From contig JACDOX010000117.1 in assembly GCA_014549065.1 (NCBI GenBank), positions 794,104 to 858,103 on the forward strand: 64,000 nucleotides of DNA, read 5' to 3'. The DNA comes from Cardinalis cardinalis (Eukaryota > Chordata > Aves > Passeriformes > Cardinalidae). This document shows positions 13,830 through 25,450 of this stretch, piece by piece. The notes under the pieces are model-generated. The model had not been told where the DNA came from. It ran no database searches and was given only the letters and a program-made list of their open reading frames with translations. A program made the position numbers and the translations under genes. Within the stretch, counting starts at the first letter, position 1. Each line of letters starts with the position of its first letter.

Positions 13830-14110
13830 AGATCGAGCTATTAATGTAATTATGTGCTTCTATTGCACGATCTCTTGGAATAAATTCAATTTCTAATGGT
13901 TTTGTTAGTGTACAGCTTTCCAAACTCCTCCAAATCAAAATGCCCACTGGTTCTTAGCAGTTGCTAATTAGACAAGATCAAACACCATGGGAACCTTTGC
14001 TTTATCCATGACATGACCATCTTGCTTTTAATTGGCAAAAGCTTTGTGGACAGACTGGTGGCTGCTCAGACATAGTTGTTTGTCCTTTTCTGATTAACAA
14101 TCTGCATTTT
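13830..14110. promoter_or_regulatory. Candidate conserved non-coding element, homeodomain-rich
   Basis: A long repeat-free AT-rich block carries TTAATGTAATTA, TGCTAATTAGAC and TTTTAATTGG, three well-formed homeodomain cores, within about 180 bp. It also has several CTTTG/AACAAT-like SOX/TCF cores. This density is typical of vertebrate developmental enhancers. I cannot test conservation, so the call rests on composition and motifs alone. Confidence 0.3.
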
Positions 14111-17100
14111 TGTTCTCTTGCAGANGCTTATGGAAGGTAACTAAGGAATTTGGGATTTTTGTAAGACTGCTTTACAATACTACCTGACACACATANGATT
14201 ATTTAATGCTTTGAATTTATTTAGCATGCTTGTAACTAAAATTTCAAGCTTTACCTTCCATGCAGAAGTGATTGCTTTTAAAGATTGTCAACAGCCAGTG
14301 ACAGCATTTCCTGAGCAATCCCAAACTTTCTCATGCCTTTGGGCACTGACAGGCTGCTCCAGCTTTACCTTCGACCAGCCCGCGCCTTGTGTGGATGAGT
14401 CTGGCTTAGCCTCTTCCCACAGAAAACACATCATCTGCACGCTGAACTCAGGCCAGACTCACAGAATGGTTCACAAAGNGTTCACTTGGCCTGGAGCTGG
14501 GATTTGTGTTTTCTGAGCCAAATTCTAAGAGAAGCAGGGAGGGTTTGTAGCTGGGGGGGTGCCAGGCAGGTTGTGGAAGTTACGAGCGAGCNTTGAAGCC
14601 TGTTTCACACACCGTTTTCAGAGATGCAGACTTTGCAAAGTGAAAGCCCTGAGAACTGAAATTCTCGTGTAGGTGCTCAAGAACTGAAATCACAGCTCTC
14701 TCACTGCTTTTTCCTCTGGGGTCTGGCTGTTAGCTGGGGCTCATTTGCACATAACCTCAGGTACCTCCTGGACTTCTGAGTCACAAGTCACTTCATTTCA
14801 GCTCATGGTGATGATGCTTTAGAAACAAGGAGTAACTCCTGCTCAAAGCTCTCCTTAGCCATCTCTCCAAGTTACTTTGCAAGCTTTATGGCTTCTCCAG
14901 AGACCCTGGGCTGCTTTACTAACAGTTTCCATTTCATTTCCTGAACCACCATCCAGTGCCCTGCATAGAAGGATTAAATGGNGCCTTAAAGCCCTGGGCT
15001 CTAGTGTGTGTGCTCTGCTCAAACACTCCAGTGCTTTCTTGGGCTTTTCACTCTCTTTTCTGCCTTGTCCTCCTCATCCCTCCTTGAAGTTTCTCAAGTT
15101 TCACCTGCAGGATCAAGGTCCTTCTAGTCTGAGAACATAAGGCATTGAGATGCTTAAAGCCACAGAAACACACTGGCCAAGGGAATTTACAGGTTCAATC
15201 CCTACACAATGAGCCTGAGATTTCATCATGGCAGAGACAGACAAATTAGATGGGAAAAGGAGCTTGAAGCATTCTGAGTCCAAAGGTGAGTCCTGCTCTG
15301 TGTCATTAGCCTAGTATACTCTGCTCAGGGGAAAAAACAGATTATTCCCAATATAAATCTAGGATCAACAGTAACAGACTTTTCATGTTGGATTTATTAA
15401 TCCATTTTCTTTTGGTTGTCTGGTTTGAGGCTTTCTAAACAAGAGAGCTGTGTAGCTNGGCTGGCTGTGGAGACAAAGGTTAACACTGAAGACTACACAA
15501 GTTCCTGCAATTAGACAATTTCTTTGTAGCATAATGTGGGCACCAAGATGACCTCAGAGGCCTTTTTGGCTGTTGCAGAAGCATACTGGACAAGTTTTTC
15601 AGCAGCTGTGCACTAGTGTTCTCTATTAAATGGGCTGATTACACATTACAGCAGCTTCCCTAAGATCTTCCCATCACTTTGGATTTTTTCATGGCAATTT
15701 TCTTTCCTCTCCTCCTTTTCNCTTGCCTCCAAGGGGTGCTTTGTAAATACGTGCCATCCAGTGNGAAAGCAGGTGGGGGGATCATAGAAATCGTGCTTTT
15801 GGGATTCATAGGAAGATTGTTCTGTCCTATTTCTCCAAAAAAAGAAAAAAAAGGACATGCTTCATATTCTCATATTTCTTTACAGGAAAAGAGGTTTCAG
15901 GCTCTGGCAGTGTGGGACTCACAGCCATGGGAAAGATCTAAGAGTGCACACACCACAGTATCTGAAGAGAGAAAGGAGAGATTTTAAGACCTTATGATAC
16001 AGGTCCATTTTTATTCCAGTTGTTTTGGTGCACCATTTGTTTATATTCTTGTTAATCCCTCTGGCCTGTACTCTCTCNTTCCCCAGAGCAGCAAGTTCAA
16101 CATGTGGTGAATTTCTGGTTATTGAAGGAAAGAGCTCATTGAATAAACTTGGGGAGAAGGGGCAGCTGCCCAGGAGGGGACACACAAGGGCTCAGCTGAG
16201 GGCAGGGGCTGGCAGACCAGCAAAGTGGCCCAGCTGCTGGGATCACTCCNTCCCTCAGTTTCCTCTGCTCACTGAAAAGCCCTGTGCAGGAGGATCTGGG
16301 GTTTANACTTGCTGGGGTAAACAGAGGGGGTTTGTTGATTGGGTTGTGGGGTAGATTTCCCCCCAGACTCTATCTCACTTTAAGATGTGTTGCTGGCTTC
16401 AATCCCCTTCAAATAAGTTCCTCTGTATTGCCTGTGATGGTTTTCTTTCTCTTTTGTGCTATTTCTGGGGGGAGTTACATGTGAGGGCTGTAGGTCTGGT
16501 GTGAGCAGCTAGCAAGAGCTGCATTCTGATCAGACACATTTAGTTTTCCAGCTGCTTTCTGGGAATGGCTGTGCATTCTTAACCGAGGTGTGATGCTCTT
16601 TGTCACGGAGGAAAAGGAGCCCAAGCTCCTCTTCAGCTTGTTACACCCTTATCCTGTAATCAGTAACTTTCGTCCCCACTTGCTACATGGGCCCCAAAAG
16701 TTTTTGAGTGGCATGACGAATTTTCTTGCAAGAATTTACGGCTTTGTTGCTCTCACAACTACCTGTTGAGAGCCCTTAGAAGCGGTCTGTGAATCCCAGG
16801 AGTCCTCAGGCAGCAGATTGGAAACTTGGTCTGCAGTTGTTTGTGAGCCAAGCTCAGAGCCTGAGTATTTTGGCCGACTTCTGAGCTTTGTCTCTTCCTC
16901 TTTTTTCCCTCTTCTCCCCAAAGCATGCACCCATCCCAAGGGGCCTGGAGATTCNCAGTCTAATTTTAAGCAGCTAAACTGAACCGTATGTTTCTATAAC
17001 AGTGTTGCAAGCTTTTGGGAGGCTGAAACACAGCAGGAGGGTTAAGGTCATACAACCCAAAAGCGCATTTGTTAACCTGGCCCTCACATTTAATGTGAGA

Positions 17101-18244
17101 AAAGGAGTTTTTAGGAGGAGGTGAGGGGAATGCAGCACCTCTGAGTTGGCTGAGATGTGAGGGCATGAAAGAAGCCCTCTGATCTTAGGGACAGGCATGG
17201 GAGTGGGGCTCTCCAAGCAGAAAACACTGAAAAGCCAAAGTGCTCAGGCTGAGACTGCTGCTGATGTATTTTAAAGCTGCTGTGTATCTGTTACGTGTTC
17301 TCTGCTCTGAAGCTGGCACACTGCAGATTCTAGGAACAACTTGTTCCCAGTTTGAGGGGGGAAAAACCACAACAATACTGAGTGTTAGAGGCTTTTTAGA
17401 CTAGTGGTGAAAGTGATGTAACAAGATCCAATGTCTCTGTTTGTCTAACATTGATTTCCAATGGTAAAATGAGCTGGATGTTTTTAACAATGGGATGATG
17501 AACCCCTGGAGCAGTTGCCTGAGGGATGAGGCAAGCTCTCTGTTACTTAAAGCCAATATATCAAGTTCATATCACTTTTCTGAAAGTGACATTCCAGCTT
17601 AACTACAAGTTCCTGAGCTCAGTATAGGAACACCAGGTGAATTTTTACACCCGGAGCTAAGTGGGAGGTCAGATTAGAAGATCATAACAGTCTTTTTTTA
17701 CCTTCAGAGTTGAAATCCTTGAGCATGTAAAAGTGAAATCAAAGAGATGAGAGAGGTCTCAGGGCCAAATATTGCCTGCCAAACCCAATTATCAGAACTG
17801 CAGTTCAGAGGGATCTGTGCCTTGCTGGGCCAGAAGCATTTGACCACTGATTATGGCAAAGGATATAAGTGTTAGGAGAAGTGACAGGGCTGCAAGAGAA
17901 CAGCTTCAAGTTGAGGAAACCTGCACTTTCCCCACTTAGAGAAGACTGGAGAAACTCATGAATTGCCTTAGACTAAGCTAGGTCTGTGTGTCAGAAGAGA
18001 ACCTCCCCAGGACGTGCAGGACTCTGTGCTCATGGTCTGGCTGAAGGGAGCAGGAGTTCCAAGAATGNCACAAGGATGAGCTCTGAGCATGAGTGAGGAT
18101 GAAATGAGAGATGGGCAGGTAATGCCAAAATTCTGATGTGGCTTGAAGCCCCTGCTGACCCTCCTGCCACTGCAGAGGTGGGCACAGAGCAGGTAAGCTC
18201 ANACCTTCAGTGTTTCCTGTGGTCTTTTGTGGGACAGAGCCAAG
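14111..18244. other. Non-coding unique sequence
   Basis: No recognisable exon, RNA gene or interspersed repeat. A tRNA B-box-like GGTTCAATCCC at 15184-15194 has no A-box or cloverleaf around it. Open frames at 15679-15987 and 16025-16354 are short and N-containing. The final 200 bp before the LTR contain more Ns than average. Confidence 0.55.
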
Positions 18245-18250
18245 AGCCCC
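18245..18250. repeat. LTR target-site duplication, left copy
   Basis: The hexamer AGCCCC abuts the LTR start and is repeated exactly at 18638-18643 on the other side. A 6-bp duplication is typical of class II (ERVK/beta-like) integrations, while ERVL and gamma-type elements usually leave 4-5 bp. Confidence 0.8.
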
Positions 18251-18637
18251 TGTCNCAGACATCTTTTATGAAAAATCCTTNCCTTAAGATTTTTCCTCCT
18301 GAGCTAAGCTGAAAGGCCTCAGGAACAAAATGTAAACAATGGTTATCTGCTGCTGTAGAATGCAACAGGTAAATCTTTGATTAGCCCATGTTAGTTGTTT
18401 CTAATTAATGGNCAATCACAGCCCAGCTGGCTCGGACNNNGTCCGAGCCACAAGCCTTTGTTATCATTCTTTCCTATTCTATTCTTAGCCAGCCTTCTGA
18501 TGAAATCCTTTCTTCTATTCTTTTAGTATAGTTTTTAATGTAACATATATCATAANATAATAAATCAAGCCTTCTGAAACACGGAGTCAGATCCTCNTCT
18601 CTTCCCTCANCCTGAGANCCCTGTGAGCACGGTCACA
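18251..18637 (+). mobile_element. Solo LTR of a songbird endogenous retrovirus
   Basis: A 387-bp LTR begins TGTC and ends CACA, flanked by the identical hexamer AGCCCC on both sides. I recognise the sequence as an LTR family common in songbird genomes. A perfect 7-bp inverted repeat (CTCGGAC/GTCCGAG) surrounds an NNN gap at 18438-18440. The polyadenylation signal AATAAA is at 18559-18564, placing the R-U5 boundary shortly after it. No internal retroviral sequence adjoins either side, so this is a solo LTR left by LTR-LTR recombination. The orientation is plus, judged from the AATAAA position. It has about ten N positions, far more than its surroundings, as expected where reads from many near-identical copies were merged. 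Assignment to class II rests on the 6-bp duplication. Confidence 0.9.
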
Positions 18638-18643
18638 AGCCCC
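18638..18643. repeat. LTR target-site duplication, right copy
   Basis: The hexamer AGCCCC directly follows the terminal CACA of the LTR and matches the left copy with no mismatch, so the integration is intact at both edges and has not been rearranged since. Confidence 0.8.
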
Positions 18644-18709
18644 CACTGCCCAGGGCAGAGAGGAGGGAGCTGGCAGCTCCATGAATGAGGGCTTGCAGCC
18701 CAGCCTGCC

Positions 18710-18732
18710 TTGCATGCAATGCGCTGCATGCA
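18710..18732. promoter_or_regulatory. Paired TGCATGCA palindromes
   Basis: Two self-complementary motifs, TTGCATGCAA (18710-18719) and TGCATGCA (18725-18732), lie 5 bp apart. CATGCA-type palindromes can act as protein-binding sites in vertebrates, but no particular factor can be assigned. The spacing and symmetry are what is seen; function is unknown. Confidence 0.25.
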
Positions 18733-18774
18733 TACAGGTTGTGAATGATTTCTTCCCTAAGAAATGAGCCCAGG

Positions 18775-18784
18775 TTAAAAATAG
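18775..18784 (+). promoter_or_regulatory. MEF2 consensus site
   Basis: TTAAAAATAG fits the MEF2 consensus YTAWWWWTAR exactly. It lies in unique sequence about 140 bp after the LTR and is followed by a CpG-containing stretch (18790-18835). A single site of this size has a substantial chance of occurring at random in 64 kb. Confidence 0.3.
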
Positions 18785-21700
18785 CTGTGCGCTGCCTCCT
18801 TCCTGCCTGCCGAGGCCGGAGATCGCTCGAAGTGCTGGCAGTCATTTTTAATGTGGAAATGTTTGGAAGCCAAAATTGTCTGGCATCTCCTGCCAGTATG
18901 GGGAGCTCTGGGGACAGCTGGAGGGCAGACAGTGAGTCTGGTTTTCTCTTCACCCTGGCCTGGAAGGAGAGGGTAAGAAGTTCACTCTGGAGACAACTTC
19001 TTCATTCTCAGTTCCAGCCTTGACTCTCTGCTGAGCTTGTTAATGAAGGGCTAATTAACACTGGGTAGTTTTGTAACCTGGCACCTGGAGCTGGATCAAG
19101 ATAAAATATTTTCAAGCTGCTACACTACAGGCAAACTGAGCCTGGTACTCTGCCTGGTGTAGGGGACAGCCTCCTGCATGTGTCACCAATTCCCCATTAC
19201 CTGGTGAACTCGTACAACAAATTATGTGTTTGGAGGGTTATATGGCAACCCTTTGTCTATCCCTGCACCTCTCCTGTGGGATTATACCTGCAAAGAGCAT
19301 GCAAAGCTGGAAGGGTTGAAAATTTAGGGCCTAAATTACTACACAGATGCTTTCTCATTAATTCTCAGCTCAGGGCTTGCAGGAGTTTGCCACCATTTGA
19401 GAAGCAGGGGCACAGAGAGCTGCTGCCACGTGATGATTCCCTCATCACCTGCTGACCTGAAGGACTGACTCAAGCCTCGAATGGCACTGTAAGTAATGAT
19501 ATGTTCTTGCAGTTTGCAATGAAATAATCAGGATTAAGCCCAAAGGCATGATTAAAACTGTGCAGCTCATACTGTGGTGTGAAAAGGATGAAAACAATCA
19601 GGTATTTACTTACTGAACAGTTAATGCAGTGGTTTTTACTCTGACTAATCAAAGCTCTTGGGGTGGGCAGTGTTTGTCAGATCTTGCCTGAAAGAGATGG
19701 GCATTTCTGGTCTCTNTGCTTGCAAGGAGAGAAGGAAAGGGGAATACAAGAATAGAAACTATCTCCTGCACCNCAGATGTCAAAACCTNTGTGAGGGATG
19801 TGCTGCTTGAGTTTCTGGCCTACAGATCTCCACACAGACATGATCAATCACTGATGGATGGTGCTGGGAAGGTGAGAAATTTATGTGCTGACTCCAGCAG
19901 AGCCTGATCTAGGAGATGGTTATTGGGACAGTTTAACTGGAGCCTGCAGGGAACTGAGAAGCTATGACCTTCTATCCATATTATCAAGGCCATTGCCACA
20001 TGACAAAGTTTGACCAAGCAAACTCCTTCCTCTTCCTCCAACAGCTTGAAAATGAGCCACAGTTTCCTTGATTTCAGACCTTTTGAGCATGTTTTTTCTA
20101 TCCCCAACGCAAACCAGAGTGTTGTTCCCTGCTCATCAAATGCAGCTGTGCCTTTGCTGTGCTGGCATCTGGAGCATCCTTTCCATGGTGCTCTCAAGCC
20201 CTCTCACTTCTTCCCTTCCTCAGCTGCCAGAGCAGTGTATGCCCTCAGGTCTCTGACTTAGCCCTTCTCCCTTTTCTGCTCCCAGCCTCAGAGATTCATT
20301 CTAGAAAACGATCCAGTTCTCAGAAGTCACAAGGTTCTGTGTCTCCCACTTAATTATTGTTTTATTTTAATAAGCAATTATGTTTTGAAGGCACGTCAGG
20401 GCTCCAGGCATTAACCACTTATCACCTGCTGAGTGATTTAAAACTAGTGAAGCACATCCCATTTACAGGTTGGAATAAGGCCTGAATCCTATCAGCAGAC
20501 AAATGAGTTCAGAAATACTCCATGTTTGTGACTCCTTGCTGGTGGTTTCATCTCCTGGTCCTCAGAGAGGGGCTGGTTATGTGCTGGAGGGATGTCTGTT
20601 CCCCTGCTGTTCTGATAAGGAGCAGAGGGCTCATGAGGGGCTGTGAAAGGGAGAAGACTATCTGTTGGCTGGTTTGTGCAAATTACTTTGCCAAGCGTCT
20701 CCCCCAAGCCTCTCTTCACTGCACACCACAAAATCCCAGCTACTAAATCAACNCACAGCTCAGGTATCCCTCATGTGAGATGCAAATCTGCTCCACTGTG
20801 AGGGGCAAGAGCAGGATACCTGTGAGTCTCGGCTCCAGGACTGATACAGNAAATAAATACAGCCTCACAGGGCTGAAGTGTGTGCAGTTGTTGGTTTGCC
20901 TTCAGGAATTGCTATCCCCTACCAAAAGGCAATGTGTTGAGCCCACTCCAAGAGCAGGAAAACAGAAGATATGGAAATTCAGAGGAATAAATCCTGAGCA
21001 TTGCCATAGATTGGGAGATGTCCTCAGAAACATCACCTTGAAGAACAGAGACCTGTGTTACCAATGCTATCTGGCTTTCTCCTGAAGTTTTTATAACCTA
21101 ATGGCTTGGGTTTTGTCCTCCTGCGTCTCCTTGACTTCCAGGTGGCACAGCTGGAAGCTTGTTTGAAAACAGAAACCCATTATATCTTTATTTTTATGTT
21201 ACACATTAAAAATACAACCCAGGCCTGCACTGATCTGCTGACTAGACCTGCAGCCCGGCTCCCGTGTGCCATGGAGCATCCTTACTGCCATCATCCACAG
21301 TGTTTGTCAGCACATGGGCCATCTGCCCCAAGGTGTGCGTTCTCCACACACTGCAGGAGCCATTTAAACACCCTGGGGAGCTTGTAAATGGGTTTAAATG
21401 CCAGGGGAGGTTTAAAGGCACTGTAACCNACACCAGCCCTCAGCTGCCAAGGGGTGCAGCTCTGGTGCCAGCACAGTCCATNGAGGAATGCTCTTACATA
21501 GTGCACAGGGGCTTCCTGAGCTAGGAGCCCCAGGGAGCAGAGAGACCCTCTGGGAGCTGCTGGTGGATGTGACAGGGGCTGAGGGTGCCCATGCAGGGCT
21601 GCAGGAAAAGACCTTGGAGAGGAAGGAGAAATGGGAATGAGCTGAGGTGAAAGTGAAGGTGGTGGCTTTACCACAAAGAATTGTTTCCTTCCCATTTGCT

Positions 21701-24336
21701 CTCTGATGTATCCTTGGGGATTCACTTTCCATGCTGAAGATGCTTATTTAAAACTGCAGTTTCTTTGAATGAAGAAGGGGGGTAGAAGATCNTGGTGAAA
21801 TGTGCAGTTACCCACAAGTGTGTTCCCTGAGGTGGCCTGAGCTGTTCCTCCTTTTGTTTCAAAGTTCCAACCTCTTGGCCCATGNAGGTGATGTGTTCTG
21901 GCCACTTTCCTTTCCACAGCCAGAAAGGAGCACAGCAGGCTTTCTTTTTGGAGAAACAACAGTCAGCCTGAATTACATGTCAGAGCTGCTCTTGTTATGT
22001 TCCTACCTGTGCATCATCAGAACAGGCCCAATAAAAAGCCTCATTTCTCTTTATTTCCTTGTCATTTTACCTCCCCAGTCCATTTGACCTTCTGTTGTCA
22101 TCCTCTATTTCCTTCTGGCCCAATGTCTGCTCTGATTTAGCAACTGATGGCTCCAGCACATCTCTCAAAGGGAGAGCAGGACATCCAGAAGAGTCTCTGT
22201 GTCAGTGTCTGGAGTTTGCATGGGCTGCCCCTTCACTGCTTCCCCCTGCAAGGTCTGGGCCTTACTTGCTCTTTTCCTGCTTCATCAAATTCCCTGGAGC
22301 TGGGCTGGGATGCCTCAGCTCTTTTCTACAGTCCTTTTGGTGTCCTTAGCTTGGATTTGGAGCACAGCTCAGCCATGTTTGNTTGTCACGTCCCCACCAG
22401 GCTGGGGACAGCAACACAACAAATTCAGCAGAGCTTGGTGATGGGATTTGACCCAAATCACAGAGGGGAAAAAGAAGCAGCCCTGTAAAAACAGAAATTC
22501 CTCCAGATGATAAATTCTATTAGAGGCAAATAAATACAAAAGCCAGGTGTGAAAGGGGCATATTCTGATTTTTCTCTTGTCTTAGTGTGATTTGAGCATA
22601 ATTTGGTGGGGCTCAGCTAAGCAAGCAGTGCAGAGACCCTGAGGAATGAGGCTCTGTTTGCTGAAAAGTCAACATCATGCCTCCTCAGCAGCAGGAGAAG
22701 AGGTGTGAATGAGATTGCATAGAATCAGATCCCTTTCTCCCTGTTGGAAGCTTAAAGAGATTGGAAACNTACTTGAAACCAAATAGACAGAGCTGGACTT
22801 GCAGACTGTGTAGGCATTTTGATTTTTCTTACCCTTCTCTTCACTGGGCAGAGCTCAATGAAGACATCAAAGAAGATGTCCTCAGACAGATTTTTGAAGA
22901 GGGGACTGGGCTCTAAACCAGCATGCAGACCTGCTGGGTGGAGATTGTTTGAGGCAAAATTAAGGCAAAAAAATAGCAAACTAACTCAGGTAAAGTTGAG
23001 AAGTAGCAAGAGTTTCTTAGGTAAAGATATCNAGCTGCTCATTACCAGTACTCAGCATATGATCTATCAATATTTATGAGCACAATCCTGCTTGATGTAG
23101 GGTCTNTGCATTCTCTCCAGTCTAGTTAGTTTCCCTGCAACTAGAAAGCAAAATTTCATAGAAATAAGACATTTTTCAGACAGCTAAAGGATTCCCTGGC
23201 TGCACAGAACTTGATGGGAGAGTGAAATGCTAATAATTCTATTGGACAGGATTTTAGGGCTGAATTAAGGAGCAGCAACCACCATCCAAGTATGAAACAA
23301 TTATGTCAGTTTATGCCTGAAAAGTCTGAATTTGCACATGTAAGATAGACAGAGATGCAGAGCTTGGCCTGCCTAGTGATGGCAAAAGCTGCATTTCTGA
23401 GTTGCACCAGGGCATGGCTCAAAGGCCATTGAAGGATTTGCGTCTTTAGAGTTATAAAACATAGATATTGGAACTGGAGGTGAGGTCTGTGGATGCTGAA
23501 TCTTGCACTTGTCCCATTGAGGCAATACAAATTTATTTCCTGGAACATTTCCTCAAGTGTTTTCTTCCCTGTTGCTGCTGGAGTGAGGTGACATTTTTCA
23601 TGCATACCCTGGTGGATGTGCCTGAGGCAATGTGAAACACAAGTCCTCCATCTCATCTGTTTCCCCTGTTCCTATGCNAGTCTTGGGCTGGGGGATGAGC
23701 AATAACTCAGTAGCATTTCCAAGCCACAGGGGAATGGCTGGAAATTAGAGGGACACCTTGATAGAAGAGCCATTTGAAGGAATATTAATTAACAGGCAGC
23801 AAGTTCTGGACAATTGAATCACAACTCCAGATGTTCCCATTCTGACTAAATGCTTTAGCAAAAATGTTTAATTGATTGCTATCTTGTGAGCTCTGTGTGT
23901 GTGTGATAAAACCCAAGACTGCTGAGCTGGAGGGATTGTCTGATGAGAGCCACAGAGTGCACTGAGTGTTTCTTCACCTTTTTAAACTTGTGCTTTTTTA
24001 TCATAGGGAATCGAGGCCACGTTCAAAAATATTCTTTAATTTATGATCTTTATTGTAGTGTCATGGTGCTGATTGAAGTCACTGGGCCCCACTGTACATG
24101 GATGCCTTTAAATAAAGAGACATCTGTGTTTGGTCTGAAAGGCCTCTGAGTCTTGTTTAATGAGGGACTGCAGATTCAAGGCCTTCTTGATTTCTATATA
24201 ACTATAGAAAAGGTGCAAGGACAGGAGGGCAGCTGAAAGAAGAAATAAGCCATTGAGATAAAATAAAACCAACCTGAGCTTTTACCCCAGGCTGTAATTG
24301 TACCACAGCTGAATTTCAAATAAGAAATTATTTTCC
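18785..24336. other. Non-coding unique sequence
   Basis: No exon, RNA gene or interspersed repeat was recognised in about 5.5 kb. The block at 19480-19650 is AT-rich and enhancer-like in texture. A minus-strand frame near 21291-21732 is proline/serine-rich and open in two overlapping frames, suggesting base composition and not coding. Ns occur about every 300 bp. Confidence 0.55.
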
Positions 24337-24349
24337 TTTTTTTTTTTTT
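24337..24349. repeat. Poly(T) run, 13 bp
   Basis: Thirteen T residues immediately precede CTCCCCAG. The run could be the polypyrimidine tract of a splice acceptor on the plus strand or a plain homopolymer. Confidence 0.85.
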
Positions 24350-24357
24350 CTCCCCAG

Positions 24358-24466
24358 CCTTTAATCTCCAACCNAATTCAGAAATGTCAGCCAAGGATAA
24401 GGATGTTCTACCTGACATCTTGGGGGCTGGGGGGCCTCAAAGCACCACAAGGAAGATGCATAATAG
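24358..24466 (+). CDS. Candidate internal exon, unidentified (low confidence)
   Basis: The preceding sequence is a long T-rich tract ending TCTCCCCAG, a strong splice acceptor. At the 3' side AATAG is followed by GTAAAG, a good donor, giving a 109-nt exon. The frame that begins after two bases reads FNLQPNSE and then MSAKDKDVLPDILGAGG to the donor without a stop; one of the other two frames is also open, which weakens the case. I do not recognise the peptide. If real it would be one exon of a large-intron gene on the plus strand, because no partner exon was found nearby. The alternatives are a decoy splice pair or a non-coding RNA exon. Confidence 0.2.
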
Positions 24467-24469
24467 GTA

Positions 24470-25320
24470 AAGTGACACTTTGCAATGAAATTATAAAGTC
24501 CCAAAGATTTTACTTGTGTTCCTGCAGCTGGATGGGAAGAGGTTTTTGTTGCAGAGCAAATCCAAATTCTCATGATATCACAGGTATCTTTTCATTTAAG
24601 TGAAAGCTGGCATGACCCTAATGGAGATGCTTCTCACCAAAATGTTCTTTTTGTGATGATTAATAGATTGGTTGTGATTTGATCCAANGTCATTTCTCAC
24701 TGGGGCAAACACATTTATTTCAGTGGAAACATCCTTAAATTTAGGTCCCATTCCTTTTCCTTACTATGAAAGCTAAACTGAAAGTAGCAGAGGAAGTAAA
24801 TTAGTCCCATGCTTCTAAAAACAGGAATGCTTCTGCTAAAAGTNTGAGAAGTACTTAATGGACAAGGTTTCTGTGAAAGAAAAAAGAAAGAGAAAAAAAA
24901 GTCATATTGCCAGGCAATACTAGTGTGTTGTCATGAGAACAATTTTATGTTTTATTCGTGCCTTTCCCCTCCAGATTTTCAGTGCATGAAATTCTGTTGT
25001 GTTTTAAACTGTTACAAAGGCCTCAGTGCNGCCCATGACAATGGGAAAAAGAGAGATTTAACAAGGGGAAGAGGCATGAATGTGATGTGCTGAAATACCC
25101 AACAATTTATTCCGTGGTGCTTGGTTATGCTGAATGCTTTTGTTCCAGCTGGGGTCGCTCATCTGTGAGCAACAAACTGATGGCACAAAGTGTCTGCACA
25201 CAACCTTTGTGTTTCTCTGCCTGTGGCTTCAGAAGGTTCACAGCTCGCTTGACTTGCAGGCATTCTCTGGATGTGCCAGGCCNTGCCAGAACTGAGGTGT
25301 GTGGAAANAGGTAAATGGAG
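24470..25320. other. Non-coding unique sequence
   Basis: Ordinary unique sequence with A-rich patches near 24880-24900. No open frame, repeat or RNA structure worth calling. Confidence 0.6.
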
Positions 25321-25334
25321 GGGAAAAGCCAATT

Positions 25335-25450
25335 TGAGTGCAGCTGTTAAGTAGAGACTTAATTGTTTTAATGTGCAGGAATTTAGGGGTTATTAATTTG
25401 CTGTTTTTAAAAATAGCATCTATTTTTAGCTCCCAAAGGTGGTTGTTTCC
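25335..25450. promoter_or_regulatory. Candidate MEF2/E-box regulatory module
   Basis: Two MEF2 consensus sites stand 3 bp apart: TTAAAAATAG at 25407-25416 and CTATTTTTAG at 25420-25429, the latter being the canonical CTAAAAATAG on the minus strand. An E-box CAGCTG lies upstream at 25341-25346, and the intervening sequence is rich in TTAAT/ATTA cores. MEF2 sites close to E-boxes are the hallmark of muscle and some neuronal enhancers. The motifs are seen directly; the enhancer role is inferred. Confidence 0.35.

Noticed and set aside
15184..15194. GGTTCAATCCC, a tRNA/SINE B-box-like motif
   Set aside because: No A-box at the right distance, no cloverleaf, no tRNA-derived SINE body and no tail.
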